A program made the position numbers and the translations under genes. From contig JAGAUV010000019.1 in assembly GCA_017620635.1 (NCBI GenBank), positions 1 through 64,000 of the forward strand: a stretch of DNA of 64,000 nucleotides, written 5' to 3'. Numbering within the stretch: position 1 is the stretch's first letter; the number at the start of each line of letters is the position of its first letter. This DNA is from Muribaculaceae bacterium. GTDB lineage: Bacteria; Bacteroidota; Bacteroidia; Bacteroidales; Muribaculaceae. The notes below the pieces were generated by a model. The model saw only the letters and a list, made by a program, of their open reading frames with translations, searched no databases and was not told where the DNA came from. This document shows positions 51,868 through 59,981 of this stretch, one piece after another.

Positions 51868-54800
51868 TCAGAAATTGGCTACGAGACCGAGCGACCACGT
51901 CGTGGCTCGGGGGTAGTTGTTGCTGTCAACTCCGCTGAATACTTCCGGATCGAGGCCGTTGTATTTGGTAATGACGAAGGGATTCTGTACGCCGGCGAAC
52001 AGACGCAGACGGAGTTTCTCTTTCAGGAGCTCGTTGAAGGTGTAGCCTACTGTGATGTTGTCGCAGCGTACGAACGATGCGTTGCGCAGCCAGTAGTCCG
52101 ACTCGTTGCGGTTGGTGTCGAAGTAGACATCGGCCTTGAGCACGTTGCCCAGGTTGTTGTTGCGGAAGAGACCGTCGGTGGCTGTGCCGCCGCGGAGGGT
52201 GGCGTTGTAGACATACTGGCCGAAGCTGCCGCGAAGGCTGAAGCCGAAGTCCCAGTTCTTGTAGCGGAAGTTGGAGCCTAAGGTCATGGTTACCTTGGGG
52301 TCTTTGCTGTGGTTCACTACTCGGTCGTGGCTGTCGATCACGCCGTCGCCGTTCTGGTCTACATATGCGCCTTCTACCGGCTTGCCGTTGGCGTCGTAAA
52401 CCTGCTGGTAGAGGTTGAACGAGTATGCCGGATGGCCTTCTTTCTGTATCTGTACGTTGCCGTCGGTGCCGCCGAAGCCGCCGCCTACCTCGAAGGTAAG
52501 GCCGTTGAGGTTAGTGATGCGGTTGTGGTTGTAGCCTACGTTGTAGCTCAGATTCCATGTGAAATCTTCGGTCACGATAGGTTTGGCGTTGATGGCAAAT
52601 TCCACACCGTAGTTCTCCATGTCGCCGATGTTCTGGGGCAGCATGCTCACTGTCGACGAGCCGGCCGGTACGGGAACGACCGAAAGAAGGTCGCGTGTCT
52701 TGCGCAGGTAGTATTCGATAGTACCGCTGATGCGGTTGTTCATGAAGCCGAAGTCGATGCCCACGTTCCATGTGGTGGTTGTTTCCCATTTAAGATTGGC
52801 GTTGAACCCGTCGGGGAAGTAAGGCATCAGCCAGCCGCCCATGCCGTTGGGGTAGTAGGAACCGGGCTGTGAGGGAGTGTACGAGGGGAACCAGTTGTTG
52901 GTCGAGCCTACGGCCTGCTGGCCTGTCTCGCCCCAGCCTGCGCGGAGCTTGAGGTCATTGAACCAGCCGCGTGCGTCTTCCATAAATCCTTCCTCGCTGA
53001 TGCGCCAGCCAAGGGCCACGGCAGGGAATACACCCCAGCGGTTATCCTTGCTGAAGCGTGAGGTGGCATCGCCGCGGACGGTAGCGGTCAGGAGGTAGCG
53101 GTCCTTGAAGGTATAGTTGACACGGCCGAAGAACGATAGTAGCTGAAGGTGGTTCTTCCAGTGGTAGTTGCCGTCGGCGCTCTTGTCGTCGCGTTTGAAG
53201 GGCTGGCCTATCTGGCTTTCGGTGTCCGACCAGTTCAGGTTGAAGCTGCCGTCGGCATTGAGTGTCGGAGGTAGGAGGCCGGCTGTGAGTGCGTAGCCCT
53301 GCTCGGAATCGGCGCCCGACTTCCAGCCTTTATTGCGGTCGCGGCTCCAGGTGTAGCCGGCGGTGGCGTCGAGTTTGGAGTTGATGGCCTCGAAGTCTTT
53401 CTTGTAATTGAGGTAGAACTCCAGAAGCATGTTCTGGCGGAACTCATACTGGTGGTTGCGCCATGCGCCGCCATAGTTGCTGTGGTCTTTCCAGGCCATG
53501 TGCGAGTTGCCGGCTACTTCATAGTAGTCGTCCGACTTGGTAATATCGTAGCCCACGTTGAGGTTGGCATGCAGTTCGGGGAGGAAGGGGAATGCGTAGT
53601 CGAGCTGAAGGTTGCCGTTCGAACGGTACACGTTCGAGTAGCTCGAGGTCTGGTCGATAGTCGCTGCCGGGTTGTAGGTTCCGTTGTTTTCGAGGTTGGC
53701 CTGGCCGCCGGCTATGGTATAGGGTTCGGTATATCCGTTCCAGAGGTATGCGTACGACGAGGCTGCTGTGCCGCCGCTGATATTGTCGTAGGTGTGTACG
53801 GGCAGTGTGGGGTTGAAGGCTACGGCCTGGCCGATGGCGCCTTCCTGCGCCCAGTTGTTATGTACGTAGTAGCCTTTCAGTTTGGCGTTTACCTTGAGGC
53901 TGCCGTTGAGAAGGGTCGGGGTAAGGCTGATGCCTACTGTCGCACGGTCCATGTCCGATTTACGGATGATACCGTTGTTGCGTGTGTACGACGCGTCTAC
54001 GCGGTAGGGAAGTGTCTTGGCGGCGGTGCCGGCTACGGCAAGCGAGTAGTCCTGACTGATGACCGTGCGGAACACCTGGTCCTGCCAGTTCGTGTTGGCC
54101 TTGCCGAGCTTCGAGGCGGCTGCCGAGCCTTCGCCGAAGCGGTTGATGATAAGGTTTCTGAACTCGTTTGCATCAAGTACTTCTGTAAGCTTGCGTGCAT
54201 AGTCTACATACATGTTGGCTGTGAAGGTTACCTGAGGCTTGCCGCTGACACCCTTCTTGGTGTTGATGATGATCACACCGTTCGACGCGCGCGAACCGTA
54301 GATGGCTGTCGCCGAGGCGTCCTTGAGGATTGTCATCGATTCGATAGACTCGGGGTTGAGCATCGCGATGGGAGAGCCCATGCCCTTGGGGGTGTCCGAG
54401 GTCAGTGGCACGCCGTCGAGCACGATCAGAGGGTCGTTGCTGGCCGACAGAGAGGCGCCGCCGCGGATACGTATGTTGGCCGCGCCTGATGGGCCGGCGC
54501 CGGTGGTTACTACTACACCGGGAGTCTGGCCTACGAGCATGTCCTGGACCGAGGTGGCCAGGCCGGCTTCGATTTCATCGGGCTTTACGATGGATACAGA
54601 TCCGGTGGCGTCTTCTTTCTTGACGGTACCGTAGCCGATGGCGACTACTTCGTTAAGCATTGTCGAATTGGCTGTGAGCTTGACATTGATAGTTGTCTGG
54701 TTGTTGACAGGTATTTCCTGTGTTTCACAGCCGACATAAGAAAAGATCAGTACGGCGTTGGGCTCTACCTGGATAGAATAATTTCCGTCGAAATCGGTGG

Positions 54801-54981
54801 CTACACCAAAGCCGGGAAGGTCCTTTACTGTAACGCTTGCGCCTATGGCCGGTTCGCCTTCAGGCTCTGTCACAGTACCTGATACTGTGATCTTTTGCGC
54901 TAATGCCGGGAAAGCAGCACACAGCGCCATCACGAGTGCGAGCCATGCTTTCCGCGTCATCGGGGAACAGATGTTCTTCAT
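51868..54981 (-). CDS. SusC/RagA family TonB-dependent outer-membrane transporter
   Basis: 1037 aa. After a signal peptide (MTRKAWLALVMALCAAFPALA region) comes a carboxypeptidase-regulatory-like domain (about 30-115, VSGTVTEPEGEPAIGASVTV, YVGCETQEI). The plug has VAIGYGTVKKEDATGSVS and IRIRGGASLSASNDPLIVLD. The long beta-barrel ends in a terminal Phe (WSLGLVANF). It imports glycans using TonB-ExbBD energy. First gene of the operon, with a 334-base leader region ahead. No sensor kinase, anti-sigma factor or glycosidase lies beside it, so the regulator must be elsewhere. Confidence 0.96.
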   Translation of the reverse strand: MKNICSPMTRKAWLALVMALCAAFPALAQKITVSGTVTEPEGEPAIGASVTVKDLPGFGVATDFDGNYSIQVEPNAVLIFSYVGCETQEIPVNNQTTINVKLTANSTMLNEVVAIGYGTVKKEDATGSVSIVKPDEIEAGLATSVQDMLVGQTPGVVVTTGAGPSGAANIRIRGGASLSASNDPLIVLDGVPLTSDTPKGMGSPIAMLNPESIESMTILKDASATAIYGSRASNGVIIINTKKGVSGKPQVTFTANMYVDYARKLTEVLDANEFRNLIINRFGEGSAAASKLGKANTNWQDQVFRTVISQDYSLAVAGTAAKTLPYRVDASYTRNNGIIRKSDMDRATVGISLTPTLLNGSLKVNAKLKGYYVHNNWAQEGAIGQAVAFNPTLPVHTYDNISGGTAASSYAYLWNGYTEPYTIAGGQANLENNGTYNPAATIDQTSSYSNVYRSNGNLQLDYAFPFLPELHANLNVGYDITKSDDYYEVAGNSHMAWKDHSNYGGAWRNHQYEFRQNMLLEFYLNYKKDFEAINSKLDATAGYTWSRDRNKGWKSGADSEQGYALTAGLLPPTLNADGSFNLNWSDTESQIGQPFKRDDKSADGNYHWKNHLQLLSFFGRVNYTFKDRYLLTATVRGDATSRFSKDNRWGVFPAVALGWRISEEGFMEDARGWFNDLKLRAGWGETGQQAVGSTNNWFPSYTPSQPGSYYPNGMGGWLMPYFPDGFNANLKWETTTTWNVGIDFGFMNNRISGTIEYYLRKTRDLLSVVPVPAGSSTVSMLPQNIGDMENYGVEFAINAKPIVTEDFTWNLSYNVGYNHNRITNLNGLTFEVGGGFGGTDGNVQIQKEGHPAYSFNLYQQVYDANGKPVEGAYVDQNGDGVIDSHDRVVNHSKDPKVTMTLGSNFRYKNWDFGFSLRGSFGQYVYNATLRGGTATDGLFRNNNLGNVLKADVYFDTNRNESDYWLRNASFVRCDNITVGYTFNELLKEKLRLRLFAGVQNPFVITKYNGLDPEVFSGVDSNNYPRATTWSLGLVANF

Positions 54982-55315
54982 GCAAGGGGAATTTTAGTTA
55001 ATTTTATTTTGGTTACAATCTCTATGCTTATATGGAGGGAGGTCGATGGTCAAGGGCGGCCGACCGGCTACCCGGGGTTCTTGTCAGTCTGTAATGTAAA
55101 TGTAGATCCCTCTCCTTGAGGGAGTTTTTCGTGGTGGTAGTAAGTGGTTGATATCTCAGTAAGTATGAATAATATATGAGCTTTTGCTCGGATGCCGGGC
55201 GGTGGTCCGGCGTATTTACACCGCAAAGGAAGTTAAAATTTCGTTATAAAGCTTGCTCTTCGAGGATTATTTTTACCCCGAAGGGCAAACTTTAATTATT
55301 TTTAACTTTTGGTGG
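54982..55315. other. 334-base non-coding region ahead of susC
   Basis: No frame of interest and no consensus TAnnTTTG promoter were found for susC; the nearest is AAAGTTTG (complement of 55286-55293), without a -33 box. The minus strand holds several small hairpins: GCCGG-N8-CCGGC, GAGC-AAAA-GCTC near 55185-55220, and a CCCTC/GAGGG stem near 55112-55126. The lack of a housekeeping promoter fits control by a special sigma factor or activator. Confidence 0.6.
55253..55288 (-). terminator. Hairpin after the aminotransferase gene, weak terminator
   Basis: Minus strand: TTGC-C-CTTCGGGG pairs with CCTCGAAG-A-GCAA (complements of 55276-55288 and 55253-55265), 12 pairs with one mismatch and a 10-base AT loop. 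What follows is GCTTTATAA, not a good T-run. It lies 27 bases after the stop at 55316, so it may be a weak terminator or a processing site between this gene and susC. Confidence 0.5.
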
Positions 55316-56518
55316 TCAGCCTTTTCTCAGTGCCGCGAGGGCGTCTTTGATTCGGCGGAGGGCTTCTTTTATATTTTCATCGGAGGTGGCGTAGCTCATG
55401 CGGATGTAACCGGGGGCACAGAAGGCTGCGCCGGCTACGGTGGCTACATGGGCCACTTCGAGCAGATACATCGCCAGATCGGAATCGGTGGCTATGTGGC
55501 GGCCGTCGGGGGCGGTGGTGTCGAGGTAAGCGCTAACCTCAGGGAAGAGGTAGAAAGCGCCGTGGGGTTCATTCACGCCGAGACCGGGTATCTCTCTTGC
55601 GAGTCTTACCACCAGGTCGCGACGGCGTTCGAAAGCTTTGCGCATCTCCTCTACGCAGTCCTGGGGGCCGGTGTATGCGGCTTCGGCGGCTTTTTGCGCT
55701 ATCGAGGAGGCGCCGGAGGTCATCTGCCCCTGCAGCTTTGTGATAGCTTTGGCAAGGGGTGCGGGGGCGGCGCAGTAACCGATACGCCAGCCTGTCATGG
55801 CATAGGCCTTCGACACGCCGTTGATCACGACTGTGCGGTCGGCGATGGCTTCGAACGAGGCCAGCGATACAAATTCTCCGCCGGTATATAATATATGTTC
55901 GTAAATTTCGTCGGCAATGACGAGCACTTCGGGATGACGGCCAAACACTTCGACAAGTGCCTGAAGCTCTTCGCGGCTGTACACGCTGCCTGTCGGGTTC
56001 GACGGCGAGCACATGATGATGGCGCGTGTCGCCGGTGTGATGGCTTGCTCGAGCTGCTCGGGGGTAATCTTGAAGTTCTGTTCGAGACCGGTGGCGACAA
56101 GCACGGGCTTGCCTTCCGCAAGTTTCACAAGTTCTACATAGCTGACCCATGCCGGGGTGGGGATGATGACTTCGTCGCCGGGATTGACGGTGGCCATTAT
56201 CACGTTGGCGAGGGCATGCTTGGCGCCGTTGCCTACTACTATCTGGCTCGGCTCGAAATGAAGGCCGTTCTCGCGCGACAGTTTGTCGGCTATGGCCTTG
56301 CGGAGACTCATATAGCCGGGTACAGGGCTGTAAAAGCTGTAATTCTCTTCTACGGCGCGCGCTGCGGCCGCCTTGATGTGTGCCGGAGTGTTGAAATCGG
56401 GCTCGCCGACACTCAGGTTGATCACATCGATTCCCTGTGCTTTGAGCTCCGCACTTTTTTGCGACATCGCAAGTGTCTGCGACACGGCAAGTGATTCTAC
56501 ACGGTTGGATATTTGCAT
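55316..56518 (-). CDS. Class I pyridoxal-phosphate aminotransferase (aspartate-aminotransferase-like)
   Basis: 400 aa. ATG 56518 (MQISNRVESLAVSQTLAMSQ) is chosen; the earlier ATG at 56545 lies in the -7 box. Fold-type I features are INLSVGEPDFNTPAHI, MCSPSNPTGSVYSREEL, VIADEIYEHI, the PLP Lys in NGVSKAYAMTGWRIGY, and the Arg in RMSYATSDENI. It is of the Bacillus/Thermus AspC (subgroup I-beta-like) type and most probably makes aspartate, though other amino acids or prephenate are possible acceptors. Single gene with its own promoter. Confidence 0.9.
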   Translation of the reverse strand: MQISNRVESLAVSQTLAMSQKSAELKAQGIDVINLSVGEPDFNTPAHIKAAAARAVEENYSFYSPVPGYMSLRKAIADKLSRENGLHFEPSQIVVGNGAKHALANVIMATVNPGDEVIIPTPAWVSYVELVKLAEGKPVLVATGLEQNFKITPEQLEQAITPATRAIIMCSPSNPTGSVYSREELQALVEVFGRHPEVLVIADEIYEHILYTGGEFVSLASFEAIADRTVVINGVSKAYAMTGWRIGYCAAPAPLAKAITKLQGQMTSGASSIAQKAAEAAYTGPQDCVEEMRKAFERRRDLVVRLAREIPGLGVNEPHGAFYLFPEVSAYLDTTAPDGRHIATDSDLAMYLLEVAHVATVAGAAFCAPGYIRMSYATSDENIKEALRRIKDALAALRKG

Positions 56519-56542
56519 AATGGATGAATTCGTTTCTATCTG

Positions 56543-56574
56543 CAAATTTATACATTTATCTACAATTCAGAAAA
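56543..56574 (-). promoter_or_regulatory. Promoter of the aminotransferase gene
   Basis: The minus-strand -7 box TAAATTTG (complement of 56543-56550) is perfect. The -33 box TTTT (complement of 56571-56574) matches 3 of 4, spacer 20 bp. Confidence 0.65.
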
Positions 56575-56639
56575 TTTTTCGGGCTGTAAAAATCGAACGG
56601 TAGAGTATGCATTTTGTCTTTAATAAAAAGGTTACAGCC

Positions 56640-56678
56640 TATAAACAAACCCGAAGCCGGAATTGTTCCGGCTTCGGG
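56640..56678 (-). terminator. Terminator after the FKBP gene
   Basis: A perfect 13-bp stem, CCCGAAGCCGGAA (56650-56662) with TTCCGGCTTCGGG (56666-56678), has only a 3-base loop. The minus strand continues TTTGTTTAT. It closes the glyS-lemA-FKBP operon, 24 bases after the stop. Confidence 0.85.
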
Positions 56679-56702
56679 CGATATTTTGTCCGATATGACT
56701 GC

Positions 56703-57257
56703 TTATTGCGGAGTCTCGTAGTAGGGGATGTCGACGAGGCGGATGTTGAACCGCAGGCTGGAGTAGGGCAGAACGGCGCCGCTCGATGAGCCGCCGTAGC
56801 CTAAGGCGTAGGGCACTATCACTTCGGCTGAGTCGCCGCAGCGCATTTCAGGAAGTGCTACATACCAGCCGGCTACGAGGGTGTTGAGCTTGGCGCGGTA
56901 GATGCCTTTCACACCGTTGGTGGTAGCGTTGGTCGACGAGTCGGCTGGGGTGCCGTCGGCAAGGTGCAGCTTGTAGCGCACGTCGATGGTGCTGGTGTAC
57001 ATCGGCGACAGATTGCCTTCGGTAAGCTTGCGGTCGTTGAAGTAGTGCATCAGTACATATCCCTGTGGATTCCATGGCGGCACCACTTTCTCGTAGTAGG
57101 GTGTGCCGTCGGGATTGGTCCGTTTCTCCATATCCTTGATCCAGTTCTTGTTGTACTCGCGCCAGTCGGCATATTTGTCCCACGTCGACCCTGAGTCTGA
57201 CGAGCATGCTGTCGCTATTGCGATGCACACGGCTATAAATACAAGTAGTTTCTTCAT
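56703..57257 (-). CDS. FKBP-type peptidyl-prolyl isomerase lipoprotein
   Basis: 184 aa. The lipoprotein signal MKKLLVFIAVCIAIATACSS puts the lipid Cys at 18. The FKBP domain fills about residues 90-180: TSTIDVRYKLHLADGTPADS, then VAGWYVALPEMRCGDSAEV, VPYALGYGG and SSLRFNIRLVDI. It would help fold proteins in the periplasm. It is one domain only, without the N-terminal dimer domain of FkpA. Third gene of the glyS-lemA-FKBP operon, 6 bases after lemA. Confidence 0.88.
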   Translation of the reverse strand: MKKLLVFIAVCIAIATACSSDSGSTWDKYADWREYNKNWIKDMEKRTNPDGTPYYEKVVPPWNPQGYVLMHYFNDRKLTEGNLSPMYTSTIDVRYKLHLADGTPADSSTNATTNGVKGIYRAKLNTLVAGWYVALPEMRCGDSAEVIVPYALGYGGSSSGAVLPYSSLRFNIRLVDIPYYETPQ

Positions 57258-57263
57258 GTCGCT

Positions 57264-57875
57264 TTAAAATTCTACCTGTGGTGCTTTGGCGGCTTCGGCG
57301 TCGGCCTTGAACTGGGGCTTGGCGGAGAAGCCGAACATGCCGGCCCAGATATTGGCCGGGAAGCGCTTTACAGCCACATTATATTCTTTTACTACATCGG
57401 TGTAGCGGCCGCGCTCGGTTGCTATGCGGTTTTCGGTACCTTCGAGCTGGGTCTGCAGCCCAAGGAACTGCTCGTTGGCCTTGAGGTCGGGGTAAGCCTC
57501 GCGGACGGCATTCACATAGATGCCGAGTGCGCTCTTGAGCTTGTCCTGTGCCTGATTGTATGTGTCGAAGCTGTTTGCGTCGGCAGGGGTGGCGTTGTCG
57601 AGCTCGCGTGCCTGGTTGTAGGCGTCGCTGAGGCCGGCGCGTGCACGGGTCACATTCTCGAATGTGCTGCTCTCGTGTTCGGCATAGCCCTTGACGGTGT
57701 TGACCAGATTGGGGATAAGATCCATGCGGCGTTGGTATTGTACCTCTACCTTGGCCCACGACTGGTCTACATCCTGCTCCAGCGTCACCATTTTGTTGTA
57801 GGCCGATTTACCGCTGAAAAATGCTATGGCGGCAAGTACGACCAGTACAATTATTACAATTACAGATTTCTTCAT
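57264..57875 (-). CDS. LemA family membrane protein
   Basis: 203 aa. An N-terminal membrane helix (MKKSVIVIIVLVVLAAIAFF) is followed by the coiled-coil LemA body: YNKMVTLEQDVDQSWAKVEV, YQRRMDLIPNLVNTVKGYA, ENVTRARAGLSDAYNQARE, LKANEQFLGLQTQLEGTENR and YNVAVKRFPANIWAGMFGFS. Topology is N-out with a short exposed end. The function is unknown. It is often beside a TPM-domain gene (family knowledge), but here it lies between glyS and an FKBP gene. Confidence 0.95.
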   Translation of the reverse strand: MKKSVIVIIVLVVLAAIAFFSGKSAYNKMVTLEQDVDQSWAKVEVQYQRRMDLIPNLVNTVKGYAEHESSTFENVTRARAGLSDAYNQARELDNATPADANSFDTYNQAQDKLKSALGIYVNAVREAYPDLKANEQFLGLQTQLEGTENRIATERGRYTDVVKEYNVAVKRFPANIWAGMFGFSAKPQFKADAEAAKAPQVEF

Positions 57876-57887
57876 AAGGAGGGGAGT

Positions 57888-59432
57888 TTAACGTAGTTTG
57901 CGGAGAAGCGAAGCGAGGCTCACGCGGTCGTGGATAAGCTTGTGCAGGTCGGCGATGGCCACTCGGGTCTGCTCCATGCTGTCGCGTTCGCGGAGGGTCA
58001 CGGTGTTGTCCTCAAGTGTCTGATGGTCGACTGTGATACAGAACGGGGTGCCGATGGCGTCCTGGCGGCGGTAGCGCTTGCCGATAGCGTCCTTCTCTTC
58101 ATAGTGTGTGGCGAAGTCGAATTTGAGTTCGTCCACAATCTCGCGTGCTTTTTCGGGAAGTCCGTCCTTGCGTACGAGAGGTAGCACGGCGCATTTGACG
58201 GGAGCGAGGGGTGCGGGCAGGTGGAGTACTGTGCGTGTCTCGCCGTTGGGCAGCTGCTCCTCGTCGTAGGCCGAGCAGAGTACGCTCAGGAACATGCGGT
58301 CGACGCCGATAGAGGTCTCGATCACATAGGGAGTATAGCTCTGGTTGAGCTCGGGATCGAAGTATTCGATCTTCTTGCCCGAGAATTTCTGGTGCTGCGA
58401 GAGGTCGAAGTTTGTGCGTGAGTGGATACCCTCCACTTCCTTGAAGCCGAAAGGCATCAGGAACTCGATGTCGGTGGCGGCGTTGGCATAGTGGGCCAGC
58501 TTCTCGTGGTCGTGGTAGCGGTATTTTTCATCGCCCATGCCAAGAGCCTTGTGCCATTTGAGACGCCATTCTTTCCACTGGCCGAACCATTTGAGCTCCT
58601 CGCCCGGACGAACGAAGAATTGCATCTCCATCTGTTCGAACTCGCGCATGCGGAAGATGAACTGACGGGCTACGATTTCATTACGGAAAGCCTTGCCGAT
58701 CTGGGCGATACCGAAAGGTATGCGCATGCGGCCGGTCTTCTGTACGTTCAGGTAGTTTACGAATATGCCCTGTGCGGTCTCGGGGCGGAGATAGACGGTC
58801 ATTGCGCCATCTGCTGTCGAGCCCATTTCGGTCTTGAACATGAGGTTGAACTGGCGTACCTCGGTCCAGTTCTTTGTGCCCGAGATGGGGCATACGATTT
58901 CTTCGTCGATGATGATCTGACGGAGCTCGTTGAGGTCGTTGGCGTTCATGGCCACCGAGAAACGCTCGTGCAGAGCGTCGCGTCGGCCCTGAAGGTCGAG
59001 CACGCGGCCATTGGTGGCGCGGAACTGCGCCTCGTCGAAGGCATCGCCGAAGCGCTTGGCGGCCTTGGCGATCTCTTTTGCTATCTTTTCGTCGTATTTG
59101 GCTATCTGGTCTTCGATGAGCACATCGGCGCGGTAGCGCTTCTTGCTGTCGCGGTTGTCGATCAGAGGATCGTTGAAGGCGTCCACGTGGCCCGAGGCTT
59201 TCCAGATGGTCGGGTGCATGAAGATGGCCGAGTCGATGCCGACGATGTTCTCATGAAGAAGCGTCATGGCGTCCCACCAGTAACGTTTGATATTGTTTTT
59301 CAGTTCTACGCCATTCTGGCCGTAGTCGTAGACAGCCGACAGACCGTCATATATTTCGCTGGAAGGAAAGACGAAACCGTACTCCTTGGCGTGGGATACG
59401 ATCTTCTTGAATACGTCTTCTTGCTGTGCCAT
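57888..59432 (-). CDS. glyS: Glycine--tRNA ligase (dimeric class II type)
   Basis: 514 aa. The N-terminus KIVSHAKEYGFVFPSSEIYD is typical of the single-subunit alpha2 GlyRS, not the alpha2beta2 type. Motif 2 is in FRNEIVARQFIFRMREFEQM and motif 3 in VIETSIGVDRMFLSVL. The anticodon-binding domain is C-terminal. It charges tRNA-Gly. First gene of a three-gene operon with lemA and the FKBP gene (12- and 6-base gaps). Confidence 0.97.
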   Translation of the reverse strand: MAQQEDVFKKIVSHAKEYGFVFPSSEIYDGLSAVYDYGQNGVELKNNIKRYWWDAMTLLHENIVGIDSAIFMHPTIWKASGHVDAFNDPLIDNRDSKKRYRADVLIEDQIAKYDEKIAKEIAKAAKRFGDAFDEAQFRATNGRVLDLQGRRDALHERFSVAMNANDLNELRQIIIDEEIVCPISGTKNWTEVRQFNLMFKTEMGSTADGAMTVYLRPETAQGIFVNYLNVQKTGRMRIPFGIAQIGKAFRNEIVARQFIFRMREFEQMEMQFFVRPGEELKWFGQWKEWRLKWHKALGMGDEKYRYHDHEKLAHYANAATDIEFLMPFGFKEVEGIHSRTNFDLSQHQKFSGKKIEYFDPELNQSYTPYVIETSIGVDRMFLSVLCSAYDEEQLPNGETRTVLHLPAPLAPVKCAVLPLVRKDGLPEKAREIVDELKFDFATHYEEKDAIGKRYRRQDAIGTPFCITVDHQTLEDNTVTLRERDSMEQTRVAIADLHKLIHDRVSLASLLRKLR

Positions 59433-59470
59433 GTCTGGATATTCTTTTGGGTTGAGTTATATATTGACTG

Positions 59471-59478
59471 CAAAATTA
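59471..59478 (-). promoter_or_regulatory. -7 box of the glyS promoter
   Basis: The minus strand reads TAATTTTG, a perfect TAnnTTTG, 39 bases upstream of ATG 59432. No TTTG at the usual distance was found. Confidence 0.55.
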
Positions 59479-59512
59479 ACCATTTTCATCCAATTGGCCA
59501 TCCCACCAGCAT

Positions 59513-59527
59513 TAAAAAAACTAAAAT
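59513..59527 (+). repeat. Direct repeat, copy 1 (pair at 59847-59861)
   Basis: TAAAAAAACTAAAAT is exactly repeated 334 bases downstream at 59847-59861, with looser similarity around it (AGCA before, CG and GTC after). The two copies bracket the AT-rich segment that holds the promoter-terminator unit at 59569-59652. Confidence 0.6.
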
Positions 59528-59568
59528 CCGATGTCCTTCTGACTACTGCAATCTTTTATGAGGAATGA

Positions 59569-59600
59569 TTTGTTGCTTAAGATAAAAAGCACTACCTTTG
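59569..59600 (+). promoter_or_regulatory. Consensus promoter in the spacer upstream of bcp
   Basis: TTTG (59569-59572), 20 bp, TACCTTTG (59593-59600). Both boxes match the consensus perfectly, yet no gene follows: a terminator begins 11 bases later. Confidence 0.8.
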
Positions 59601-59605
59601 CAGTG

Positions 59606-59652
59606 ATGAATCCCGGTAGCCCCTGTATATCAAGCTATCGGGTTTTGTTTTA
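59606..59652 (+). ncRNA. Candidate very short RNA (promoter directly followed by terminator)
   Basis: Transcription from the promoter at 59569-59600 would begin near 59606. It would meet a hairpin at once: CCCGGTAGC (59612-59620) with GCTATCGGG (59634-59642), nine pairs including one G-T, followed by TTTTGTTTT. The product would be about 45 bases. A 36-codon frame (ATG at 59606) reads through it but has no protein-like features. It could be an autonomous small RNA or the stub of an attenuated transcript. Confidence 0.5.
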
Positions 59653-59884
59653 TCCCTGCACAGATAATCATATCAGCTGGATCAACCTTTACTGCCATAC
59701 AAATAATCACGATTAGGAGGATACTAAGGTATAAATTTCTGCGATTATAACCGCGATTTATACAAAAAACTGAGTTTAGGAGCGATCACGGATTATACTG
59801 AAACTCGAAACGGAGTCTCCGACGGATATTCCGTATGTTCAAGCACTAAAAAAACTAAAATACGGCGTCGGACAGCAAAGGCTG
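59653..59884 (+). other. AT-rich non-coding stretch with inverted repeats
   Basis: No convincing gene. It holds an interrupted inverted repeat: CCGACG (59819-59824) with CGTCGG (59866-59871), and inside it CCGTAT (59831-59836) with ATACGG (59860-59865). Its loop contains the second direct-repeat copy. ACAGC-AAAG-GCTGT (59872-59885) plus TTAGTTTT follows, a possible second terminator. GC content is far below the neighbours. Confidence 0.6.
59847..59861 (+). repeat. Direct repeat, copy 2 (pair at 59513-59527)
   Basis: Second exact copy of TAAAAAAACTAAAAT, lying in the loop of the inverted repeat 59819-59871 and 24 bases before the bcp promoter. Confidence 0.6.
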
Positions 59885-59916
59885 TTTAGTTTTCAATAAA
59901 ATTATAGTTAATTTTG
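59885..59916 (+). promoter_or_regulatory. Promoter of bcp-uvrB
   Basis: The -7 box TAATTTTG (59909-59916) is perfect. The -33 box TTTA (59885-59888) matches 3 of 4, spacer 20 bp. The leader to ATG 59982 is about 60 bases. Confidence 0.7.
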
Positions 59917-59981
59917 CGAGATAGTAAAACCTGCATGACAAGATGTGGTGTTTTGTTTATGCTTTATTTAAAATTACTGAT

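Noticed and set aside
59606..59716. 36-codon frame starting at the candidate short RNA
   Set aside because: It reads through the terminator and has no protein-like features.
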